Source: Dendrobium chrysotoxum (lineage: Eukaryota > Streptophyta > Magnoliopsida > Asparagales > Orchidaceae). From it: a stretch of DNA of 64,000 bases. Positions 36,554-46,736 of the stretch are shown here, piece after piece. The notes under the pieces are model-generated. The model had not been told where the DNA came from. It did no database searches and worked only from the letters and a program-made list of their open reading frames with translations. The translations under genes and the position numbers were made by a program. Each line of letters starts with the position of its first letter. The stretch's first letter is position 1. The stretch covers positions 58,950,573 to 59,014,572 of the forward strand of contig CM034305.1 in the NCBI GenBank assembly GCA_019925795.1, in the 5' to 3' direction.

Positions 36554-37120
36554 TTAATTTGATGCTTTGGCCTCAAGAGAGCTTGAAAACTTTAGCTTCC
36601 TTGTAATGAAGTATTTGGAACCTTCATAAATTATTACTTCATGCACCACAAAGGGCATGATGTTATCGGAGATCCTGAACTCTTCTCTATCCCTAGGATA
36701 CTTCATATGCTGGTGTAGTGTTGATGGGATAATATCATACTCATGTAACCATGGGTGATCTAGAAGTGCCTTGAATGAAGTGTGCACATTAATCACATGG
36801 AATTTGGTTTTTATATGGAGTTTTATAAATGTCAGGGAGAGCATAAATGATCATAGAGTCTTCTGCCCCTTCTCGTAGAAGTTATACACCATAAGCTTAT
36901 CTAGTCCAAGGTATTCCACATTGAGGCACATTAATCTTAGTGCTTTTAAGCTTATAAGATTGATGGAGGACCAAGGATAGATCAAAACTTGGCAGATTAT
37001 CATTATATCACTTTCTATAGTAACATATAGATGGCGGTTATGATCTGTCATTCTAAGCATCATGATGCCTTTGGTAAAGGTGATAAATCGCTCATTACAA
37101 GCTTGTAGGACTTCAATCAT
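36554..37120 (-). pseudogene. Ty3/gypsy protease-region remnant
   Basis: The minus-strand frames give HNRHLYVTIESDIMIICQVL then NLISLKALRLM, corresponding to the aspartic protease, where the usual D-S/T-G triad is now unrecognisable. FHVINVHTSFKALLDHPWLH then EYDIIPSTLHQHMKYP follows, the highly characteristic post-protease block (NAKTSYNALLGRPWLH in related elements). Only a few stops interrupt these blocks. The protease cleaves the polyprotein in active elements; here it is dead. Confidence 0.78.
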
Positions 37121-38149
37121 GTTTCACTCGATTAAATATGCTTGGCATCTTTTCGGGTCTTGGAGAGCTTGAACAAAGCCTCTTGAAGGTCTTTAGACAT
37201 CACTAGGGCATGATCTGCACCGAGATTTCGTTAGATGGGATAGGATATTATAATCTGTCCCTTTGGCTGAAGTGTCTTTCTTCTTAGGGTCTTCATGGAT
37301 AATATCTTCATTGATATCTATCTCATTCCCCATGTCCTTATTAGAGACCCCTTTCTTTGGAGGAGATAGCAGCCTTTTTTCACTTCTCAACTACACTTGA
37401 GCAATTTCCACTAGCTCAAACACATTTAATAGAGCATTTTCTTCAAAGTCAGTCATTATCGCTTCTAGAGATTCATTCGTTGATTCAAAGTCACCACCGA
37501 GATTTATATGTTCCATCTACGACGCCATATTGGGGTCTGATTCACCTTTTTTAAAAAAATACACATCCTCCTCTTAGCCATAGTCCATTGACAACACCAT
37601 CAAATAGGACTCAGAAGCTACATCCTTTGTGTATTCTTCTTTTATCAGTGTATTTTGCATGGCTAAGATGACCCTACATTCTTTTACGGGAAGAGAATCT
37701 TTATTATCTTCTTTGGTTTCATCTTATCAAGCTCAGACTTAAAGTAAGTATTCTTAATAGGTTGCCTCATAGTTTGGTAATATTCGTCCAAACTATCGAT
37801 GACCCTTTGAGTTATCATCTTTTTCTCCTTGAGCTTCTTTAGTTTTGTCTTCTTCTTAAAAGATTTTACCTTTCAAGACTTTATGCAGCCAACTTTACTA
37901 TGGTATTTTCTAGAAATAGATGCTCATGCTGTAGGCAGCACCTTGAAATCTAACACCGACTTTGTAGGAGATTTCCACTTCACTCCCAAAACTCATTTAA
38001 GTTGCTTCAAAATTTTCACAATTTTCTTAAAGACTGCGGTCTCCCACTACTTTTCTTGGGCTAACTTCTTTTTATTTTTTTCTTCATTCCATAAGATGTA
38101 TAGAAGAGGATGAAATTACCTAAGTTAATTCTTTTTTGTGGTGAGCCAA

Positions 38150-39130
38150 TGCATTGTCTGATAATGTGAGTTCCCCTCTTCCATATTTCTTCAAGCCAAT
38201 CCTTGAAGATGTAGAAATCTTCAATAGGATGACTAAGTTCACGATGATACGGGTAGTAGATCGGGTCACCAGAGTGCTTTGACTCCTCGAGCCTCTTGCA
38301 CTCTAACAGTTTTAAGCCTACTTTTAGTGCTTGTCAAAATAGTTTGGAGATGCTCTCCCTTTTAAATGAATATTCTTTATTCATTTTATCTTTGAGGGAT
38401 AGGAATATTCAATCACCAGTTCCCATTATTTGCCACAGACATTCTCCACCATCCTGAAAGGCTTGTAGCTTATAATTTCCCCTGAGCATCAGCTTTGGTT
38501 GGGGATTAGAGTTATAGGCCTATTTTGGGTTGTCTTTGTATTGCATTAGTTATTTGCCTTTGTCTATATTGTTAATTACCTATTTTCCCTTATTTAGCCT
38601 AAGAAAGGACATAGAGTAGATTTCATCCTTTTTTTTTTGCCTTTGAGGTCTTAGCTTTCTTGCGCCAATCAGAGTGTTTCTTTAATCTTGACAGATTTTA
38701 TTTCTCAAACTTTGTCACTATGTCCAAAAGATCTTGAAATGTGATGATTGCGGCCATACACAGAAATGGTTACATCTTGTCGTCAATGTTTCCCAATAGT
38801 AACTACATAACATATTCTTCTTCAAGTTGTTGCTCGTATTTTATACTTAAATTTTTCTAGTGAGTAATGTATTTAGTCAATGACATGTCCCTCTTTCACT
38901 TATCTAGAGAGAGGTCAGCCATCGTTAGCTTCTCAATTATGCTGGTGAATCTCTTCACAAACATAGCCTCTTGCTATGCAAATATCTTCACAAAATTATT
39001 TGGCAGTTCAGCGTATCATTAGAAAGCAGTCAACATTAAACTGCTGAAGAATTATGAGAAGAGTAATGCATCATTACCTCCTATATTCCCATAGGTGACC
39101 TTGAATTACTCTAAGTGCTATCTAGGATTG
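38150..39130 (-). pseudogene. Ty3/gypsy Gag core remnant
   Basis: The minus-strand frame includes MSLTKYITHWKNLSIKYEQQ, AAIITFQDLLDIVTKFEK and YYPYHRELSHPIEDFYIFKD. They correspond to the retrotransposon Gag capsid block and the Cx2-3H-type CxYHxxxxHxTEDC segment, with both Cys lost. Several in-frame stops are present. Confidence 0.65.
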
Positions 39131-39499
39131 TTATTACTAGTAAAGGTGTTAAACTTTGGGATGGAGTACCCCTATGAATACTACACTTGGTTGTAATCAG
39201 CGGCATACGAGTGACCCTTGCCCACTAGTTTCTCTGGTTGATCGACAACTATAATAGCCCTGATCTTCTCGATAATTATTCCCTCGAGCTGTGTATCTGT
39301 TACATGCTCGGAGGTACTAGCAATATTCTATGGAGTGGGCTAGCGGAAAACATTATGAACCTCATGACCATCCTCAGGAGCACCCCATACTCCTGAGACT
39401 TGAGGCATTTAAAGGTTTGAAGGATTGGCAGAAGGATAAGGCAAGGGACTGGCGATAGCGGTTCTTTACGTCACCTGTATCATTCCTTCCATCTAGGTC

Positions 39500-41115
39500 A
39501 TTATCTCAGCTATTTTATCAATTAGCTGAGAGATTTCCCTATCCTTTGCCCTAATATGCCGTCTCATCTATCTTTACATGTTTGCGAGCATGACATCTTT
39601 GGCATTCAAAGGATTCTCCTTGGCCTCTTCTTCTCGTTCTTATTTCGAAGAGCGACAGTCTATATCAGTGGTGGACCCAGCCTCATAGAGACATCAGTGT
39701 ACTTGCCTAGGTGGTGGTTGTTGCCAATTTTTTCCATCTTTGATGTCATCTAAGTAGGTCTCATTGTTGACATTGGTATGCCTCACCATGTAGACCACTT
39801 CCGTTTTAAGGTTTCTTTTATTTCTTCCTCCTCTTCATGTACTCAAATATCCGAGCAGTAGGGCCACTGGATTCCCTGTTCATTATTAGGCAGGAAGATT
39901 TCCTCAACTTGCAGGCTATGATTGAAGTTGGTTTCTTCCAATAATGGGGTCGATAAATGACAGAATCCCCTGGAAGATTTTTAATGGTGACGACCGTCAA
40001 CATGGGCATCGTTGCGAGTCTTATTTTGGACCCACTTCTAACATTGTTTGTTAGTGTGGGTGAATCTCCAAGAAGTCGCACCGAATATCAGACCCAAATT
40101 TATTACTGGTTCCCTTCCTTCATTTGCTTCTCTGTGAGGCTTTAGCTTTTAGATTTGTTTTCCCTTATGCTGGGACCTTTTGGTGGTGGATCATTGATTC
40201 CATGGTTCAAGTGTCACACCTTAATGCTCACCGAGTGGAACCTATTTTCTTTCTTTTCTTTTCACTGTAATGGACAAGCGTTCTCTCAAAGGAGTTCTCT
40301 TGGCCTTGATAATTAAAGGACACTGAAACTTCTTTTTCTTCAGCCCTTTCTCCTTCACAGTTTTCGGAACGCAGTATACCCAGGCCAAAAGGGTCTCGGG
40401 TTCCTTCTTATTTAGAGGGACTAGGGCTTGAAGCTGCTGGTCTCAAAAGGATCTCGTATTCCTTAGCTCACTAGTGGAGTTATTTCTTTTGACCCACCTG
40501 AGGCCCATGAACCCATTGTGTAGGAATAGTAATTTTTGGCTCTTAAGATGGCAGATTTGATGGGTGCATAAGCACTAGTTGCTACTGAGCTTGGAGCTCA
40601 GCATTTATCTTTCTCCTCTATCTCCTCATTAGCTTTCCTCCATGTGAGGAAGCTTCAGCATTATGCCTTCCAAATATGACAAGCTTATTGGGTAAGGTAG
40701 TGGTGTTAGTAGTTACCACAGAGATTTTTCACCAGCCATAACCCTCTTAGTGGCTAGGGCTTCAGTTTGTGACAGTTGTTTAAATACAAAAATCCTCCTA
40801 TATGGATTTTTAGTAATGTTAGAGGCCCGCGATGCTAGAAGATGCGTGCGGTGTGCAATAGCTTTAGTAGGCTGTTGCGTTGGTAGATGCGTGCGACTTG
40901 AAGAGGTTCTAGCATAATGGAGCCTCTTGGCTGGCCCATCAAAATTCATGCCATTAATAGGAACAACAATGGCTATTACTGTAGCTGCGGGGAATTGTAG
41001 CCCACTGAATTGAATGGTGGTTCCAATATTTCCTTTATTGATAATAGCATTAGCTTGCTTGATGCTAGCTCCTCGTCCCAGTTGGATGGTAATAGGAGTA
41101 TTTTATAGATCCATC
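39500..41115 (-). pseudogene. Ty3/gypsy N-terminal polyprotein region
   Basis: A long minus-strand frame starts near 41115 (MDL, a stop, then NTPITIQLGRGASIKQA) and continues with PINGMNFDGPAKRLHYARTS at 40960-40900 and many basic stretches, broken by stops. Its place between the primer site and the Gag core makes it the N-terminal part of the element's polyprotein. I recognise no enzymatic motif in it. Confidence 0.5.
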
Positions 41116-41416
41116 TACATAAATATAAGACAAGGGTTAGTAATTAGCATCTGATATATTACCCCACTTTTAAAATACAGAGACTTGCATAAAATAAAAT
41201 AATAAAAGTTGATAATATAAGCAAGATATTTAAACATATTTAAAACCCTTCTTAATGAAAATTTTAAATGAATTTGTTGAGCAATCATTTTGGAATGTTT
41301 AAAATTTTAATTCACTAAACAATCATTTTGAAAAATTTTAAAATTTGAGTCCATGTTAATTTAGATGCTACTATAGCGCTTGGACTACTAGCCGAAGATA
41401 GAAAAAAAAAATCTAA

Positions 41417-41433
41417 CCCCAGCAGAGTCGCCA
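41417..41433 (-). promoter_or_regulatory. Primer binding site of the Ty3/gypsy element
   Basis: The minus strand reads TGGCGACTCTGCTGGGG, in the position and style of gypsy primer sites (TGGCG...CTGGGG). The LTR would start six bases further out, at TGTGGGCTCC (41440). Confidence 0.7.
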
Positions 41434-41439
41434 GAAATT

Positions 41440-44089
41440 TGTGGGCTCCAAAAAGTCACTCCCTGACCTCCCTGTTGCTTTCGGAGAGTTTTAACAAATT
41501 AAGTTTTGGGGTAAATTTTAGGAAGGTAGATTAGGATTGTAGATAAGACACACCCCAGAGATTTTGCCCTAATTTTAGTATTACTTTATCATCTGAGTTC
41601 TAGTTTCCTATAGGCACAAACCTCTATAGTTAATTACCCCTCTCAATAATGAGAGAAAACTTTCGATTAAGGCTAGTTATCGATTAGATATGTAAAGAAT
41701 AGGTACATCTGGCATATAATAGCAGTATGTGTTGGGTTTTGAGAATAGATATTTAAAATTAGAAATGCACCATCTTGCACTTAAGGAGGATGATGTGGGG
41801 TGTAGATGATGGACCCAATAAATATCCCATGGTTTGTCATCTTGATCCATCGTGGTTCCTAGTCTACTTAATCAGAGGAGGTAGTCGACCCAACCTAGTA
41901 GAAGGATCCTTGTTGATAGTCATGGATTACTTCATCCAAGGGTACCTTGTAGACCAGAGATGAATATTTATCAAAGGGGACAAATATAAATCATCCTTAG
42001 CTAATGCGGGCTTTATGCCATATCGATTATATCCTATTGATTCATATCTTATGAAATTAGTGCCACTGGGGAGCATATGGGCTTAAGCTATGGTCATAAT
42101 TTAATGGTGCCATTTTGGGACAAACTACCCAGTTCAGAGGGCCCTGGTCATAACCATTTACCTGCGGTGCCATTTGGTGACAAAAATGTCAGTTGGAGGA
42201 TACATGCCATGTCCTTATTGGTAGGAGATTATTTGAGAATGAAACCTAGAGATATTCTTGACCAGACATTGGTTCTTTGTGAGCTGAAGTACTTTTTAAT
42301 TTATCCACCTTAACAAACTATTGTGAAGAGTAGATTGATTTTGCTTTAAGTGTTTAGTGATTGATTTTAATTTTCAATATTTTAGGTTTTGATATTTTTA
42401 AAATTTTGATTTTTGATCTATATTTGGGTAATATTTAAAATTAACCCCTCTGGTTGAGATCAACATTCAACACGACCATCATCAGTGTACATGGGCAGTT
42501 ATATTTTTATTGGTTGGACCTTATTGACTATATATATTTATCGATAGAGGAGGGTTCATTGTCAGCTTTATGCTCTTATTTGTGAATTTATTTTGTAATA
42601 GGCCTTGAAGGCCTAACATGAATGTACAAAATACGTATCTCGATCGATTCTGCGATCGTATATTTGTTCAATAGTTCAAGCTATGTCGACTCCTATTTAC
42701 TTGTATAGAATGAACAGGTTCAAACTTAAAATTATCATTTGACCCACATAGCATACTTAGACATCGCGTGCTTAAATACCACATGCTTGTTGGGGACCAT
42801 ATGGGTGTATGATTATAAATACACTTCTGTGCTTGTGTATTCTTATTATGGTGCATATGCGGGGGCATTTTTGAAATATCTGGCAAATTTTCTACAGTAG
42901 CTCGTATAAGCTTGTATTTGTCATAATATTTCTATATTTTCATGTAGACATCATGCCAATTGCACAATGGGTCATTTGTAATGGCCCGTATGCATTTGCA
43001 TTTGATATATATTTACTACCCTTACTCGTAGATACCATGTTATTCATACAGCAAATATACTACAATGACCCGTAGGTGTTTTGAACATATTGTACATCAT
43101 TTATTTTTATCAGTGGATATTAAATACAATGTGGATCTTCATCTTTGTTTGCAAATGACCCCTCGATCGAACTCTTATAAGCTCAAGAGATTCATCACTT
43201 CGATAACATATATCTTATTGCCACTTGCATATAGGTCAATGTGCTCATTTGAGTTCTGCCATTGATTACAGTAGTCAAGACTCTCAAATATGTTATTTGT
43301 TATAGAATTTTTGTAAGCTCTTCAGGCTTCATTGAATGCATTGATTGGAAGATTGCTGTACTTATATGTATCTCTTCTAATACTTGTGAGAACTACTATA
43401 TGTCTTTGTGTGACAATTAGTATTATTTGTGAGGAGGTTGTGGCCTCCACAATTTGACCATCGTTGCCATTGTTTATTAATGCTTGTATGCATTATAGGC
43501 TTTTTATCAATGCTTCTAAATGGTATCCCTCATTCATTGCAACTTCCTTTCAAATGTGTAGATAGGATATGTGTTTTTAAGGAGCTAGGTAACATAGGTG
43601 GTAAGCATGATATTCCCTCTGTGCCTTCTTTGCATTTTCTTGCAGGTACATCGTATTTCTTATGAATTTCATCTTGATGATCAAGTTCATCATTCATAAA
43701 TATATTCTTCTACTCTTTTAACCATGCATTTGATAAAATGAGAGTTTCAACTTCTTGCTCTTTATTTAGGTTTTACACCATATATTTCATATTGTATGTT
43801 TAGTATACTTCAACTCGAGTTCAATTCAAGTCCCACATAATCATTCATTTGAGCTCAAACTGGCTCATCTGTCTTTCATTTGAATTTATTTATGGTCTTT
43901 TGTCAATATATTTGAGTTCAATTTTAGTCCAAATCAAAGTCTTTTGCATTCATTCAAGTTCAAGTTATGTGAGTTCTCTATAGTCTAGACCAAGTTCAAG
44001 TTCACCGTCACTTACTTTAAATCCAAATTCATTCAAATCTTGCTTAATTAATTCACATCCTTTGTACTTGCTCAAATTCAAGTTTGAAT
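41440..44089 (-). repeat. Probable Ty3/gypsy 5' LTR and unassigned DNA
   Basis: Sequence beginning TGTGGGCTCC directly outside the primer site should be the 5' LTR. I cannot see its far end with confidence. Inside, an imperfect tandem duplication of about 66 bp lies near 42090-42190 (GGTCATAA...GGTGCCATTT twice), and TTCAAGTTCAAG-type degenerate repeats lie at 43800-44080. No gene is recognisable. Confidence 0.4.
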
Positions 44090-44462
44090 TGAAAGTTCGA
44101 TAGGGATGTTAAGCCCTGATGAACTAGTGCCGAGGCTAACCAAGGAGGGGGGTGAATTGGTTATTTAAAAAATTCGTAAGCAACAGGAAAAATCTTTTCG
44201 ATAATTTGCAGCAAAAATAAGTAAACATAGAAATAAAAAGATCAACCACAGATTTCACCCAAGAAGATAATAACAGAAAAGTAAAGTGCAGAAAATAATA
44301 AGAAAGAACACACTAGACTTTATAGTGGTTCGGTCAACTTGACCTACATCCACTCCACGGAGCCTCCCCTCTGGGTATTGCACTAACACAAAAGTGACTC
44401 TCCTTCTACTCTCTCAGCAAGGTGGAGAAGCCTATACAAAACTCCTTTCCACCAACCCGGTG

Positions 44463-44640
44463 AGGCAGAAAACCTAAACTCCGTTCGCTTCCTCCTGAAG
44501 CAGGCAGAGAACCCGAACTCCTTGCGCTTCCTTTTAAAGCAGGCAGAGAACCTGAACTCCTTTTGCTTCCTCCTGAAGCAGGCAGAGAACCTGAACTCCT
44601 TTCGCTTCTTCCTGAAGCGGGCAGAGAACCCGGATCTTCT
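44463..44640 (-). repeat. Tandem 39-bp hairpin units of LTR C
   Basis: Four full units of AGGCAGAGAACCTGAACTCC followed by a 19-bp part with arms GCTTC and GAAGC around CTCCT, plus a partial fifth. Unit three extends to TGCTTC/GAAGCA and unit four to CGCTTC/GAAGCG. Frames through the repeat stay open because 39 is a multiple of three. Confidence 0.9.
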
Positions 44641-44884
44641 TGTGAACGATCCTCCCACAGACAACACCGACATGACAAGAGACGACGAATGGAGAAGACG
44701 ACTCTGATCCTTGCTTGGAGAAACCTTTGTGAATCCTTCACAAACTCCCCCTCAAAAGATTCTCTCTCTCTCCCAAGCTCTCTCTCTCTCAAAGTTTCTC
44801 TAGAAAGGAAAGTGGCAAAAGATCTTTCTTGTTGGAAGAAAAAGATCTTTTATAGGAGTGCTCAAAATTTGCCCTAAATCTCAA

Positions 44885-45700
44885 CTGTTCGGCTAATATC
44901 ATCCAGGACGATCACTAGATCGTCCTATACGATCAGTTCAAAATCACTTATTTCAGCCTGGATGATCTCGTTCTTCTGGACGATTAGTAAAAAGAGTTAT
45001 TCAGATCATCCCGTACGATTCTACGATCGTCCGGGATGATTAGTGTAAATCAGGAATTTCATCCAGAAGATCGCTCTGGTTTTCCAGAGGAACTTGTGCA
45101 GGACGATCTCAAAATGACTTGATCGTCCAGGACGATATGTCTATCATCCTATACGATTAGTTGAAAAAGTGCTAAAATCGTCCTGAGTACTGCTCTGGAC
45201 GTTTAGGTGAAACATGTAGGAAGATTTCAAAATGACTTAATAGTCCGGGACGGTATGGTATCATCCCGTACGATTAGTTCAAAATCAGGATTATTATCCT
45301 GCACACAGCTCTGGACGTACAGGTTATAGGAACTAGACGGTCAGGATTTTTAACACATCATCCTGTTCCATCCTGCAATCGTCCGGGATGATATGACTGA
45401 ATCAATTAGACCTTAATTACTTTCCTTAACCACCAGATTAATTTAGACATAATTGTAATGGATCATCCAGGATGATACATGTATCGTCCGGGACGATCAG
45501 ATCAAATCTCTAAAAATAAAACTTGCCTAACCTGATCTGGCGGCTGAGAATTTCTGATTTGAGCCTATCGTCCTGTATGATATGTGGATTATCCGGGACC
45601 ATCGGCTTAATCAGACAGACTTAACTTGGTCTCCCTAATTAGGGTTTCTATTTTCACTAGATCATCCAGGACGATGTGGATATCATCCAGGACGATGAGA
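44885..45700 (-). repeat. Array of paired near-palindromes in LTR C
   Basis: About 16-20 copies of a 15-bp motif close to ATCGTCCNGGACGAT occur, most in pairs separated by 4-7 bp, for example 44898 (ATCATCCAGGACGAT, CACTAG, ATCGTCCTATACGAT). Other clear pairs lie near 45005, 45121, 45466, 45564 and 45660. The position is upstream of the TATA box, in the presumed U3 region. Confidence 0.88.
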
Positions 45701-45962
45701 ACAAAAAATGAATAGAAACTCTAATTCACTAAAACTCTCCCCCTGAGTGTGTGTGTGCAAGGTTACTTAGCTAGGGGATCAATTACATTACATTTGACTC
45801 AATAAAGAGAAAAAATTACATTTAGACACACTTAGACCCGATCGTGAGTTTGCTTGAATTGCATTTGATCTTTTGTACCTGAAATGGGTTAGCCAAGTAA
45901 AACAAAATATAAACATGTTTGTCATCATCAAAACTATACTTTTTGAATCTAGATTTGCAACA

Positions 45963-46596
45963 TGAATAATTGAGTTAAAATCAAGTTTTTATTAATCATT
46001 TTAAATTATATTCAAGTCCCTTCTTATTCAAAAGTCTACAAGTTTGGTCCCCTATTATTATCCATGTTTTGAGCATTTTCAGGGAAAATTTTGGCCCTCC
46101 CGGTGTCTCCCTCGTTAAGGGGAAACTATAGGAGTTTTATGAAAAGTGTATATAAGGCTCACCCACCTTTGTAAGCACCGCATTGAGTTTCCTCCCACTA
46201 CACTAAGAAAAGCGTGTATAGGCGGTCCCTCGGCACATCACAAATACCGAATATAGGATTTTAGAAGATTACATGCCTCATCACGAGCATCACAACAAAT
46301 TTCCTCCCACCGTGCTAAGAAAAGTGCACATGGGTGGTTGTTCATCGTGTTGCAAGCACTAAAAATGGGGTTTGGATTTTGAAGAATTTTATATCTTTTG
46401 CGGCGGGGTTGACGACGGTGACAAAAATTTATACAAGAATGCACAAATATACATAAAATTTCTACTCTCCCTTTTTTTGTTTTCTGATTTTTTTAATATT
46501 CCTAATCCTTTTTTTTTTCAAAACCTCTCGTCTTCTCTTTTTTTTTTAAATATAGATACACACACCCACTAATATGTATATGCATGCGTGAACACT
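45963..46596. other. Unassigned, LTR-like sequence with a tandem duplication
   Basis: There is no gene. A TATA-like GTGTATATAAGG lies near 46147. An imperfect duplication of about 112 bp starts TTTCCTCCCAC at 46188 and again at 46300. The stretch could be part of the LTR that the solo LTR C inserted into. Confidence 0.4.
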
Positions 46597-46610
46597 CACA
46601 CACACACACA

Positions 46611-46676
<66 letters not shown>

Positions 46677-46681
46677 CTTCT
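46597..46681. repeat. (CA)n(TA)n microsatellite, including left LINE target duplication
   Basis: About 32 CA units with one CATACA break, then ATATATATATATATACTTCT (46662-46681). The latter recurs at the other end of the LINE. Confidence 0.93.
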
Positions 46682-46736
46682 TTTTTTTTTGAGGGAATGC
46701 ATGAAGCAATTTTATTAATAATCAAAGGAAAAAAAA

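Larger units (their letters stand above)
36250..41436 (-). mobile_element. Ty3/gypsy element, gag-protease part, minus strand
   Basis: On the minus strand, from a primer site at 41433-41417, a long broken reading region covers an N-terminal Gag extension (41115-39500), the Gag core (39100-38600), a zinc-finger-like segment (38260-38150) and a protease region (37200-36550). RT, RNase H and integrase would follow at lower coordinates but are absent, because the copia B LTR begins there. The family is Ty3/gypsy by protease and Gag motifs; the lineage is not determined. Confidence 0.72.
44090..45962 (-). mobile_element. Solo LTR of copia family (LTR C)
   Basis: On the plus strand it runs from TGAAAGTTCG to GATTTGCAACA, that is TG...CA ends. 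It is flanked on both sides by TGAAT (44085-44089 and 45963-45967), a perfect 5-bp target duplication. No interior sequence is attached, so it is a solo LTR left after LTR-LTR recombination. It has the same parts as LTRs A and B in reverse order: G-run with TGAATTGG, four 39-bp hairpin units (44463-44618), a TATA box (minus strand CTATAAAAG, about 44847-44855), and the richest near-palindrome array (44885-45700). Confidence 0.93.

Noticed and set aside
41440..44089. A complete gypsy LTR with defined ends
   Set aside because: Only the inner end next to the primer site is clear; I could not identify the outer CA end or a target duplication.
44885..45700. Regularly spaced short repeats suggestive of a CRISPR-like array
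   Set aside because: Spacers are irregular, motifs are near-palindromes inside an LTR, and the host is a plant.
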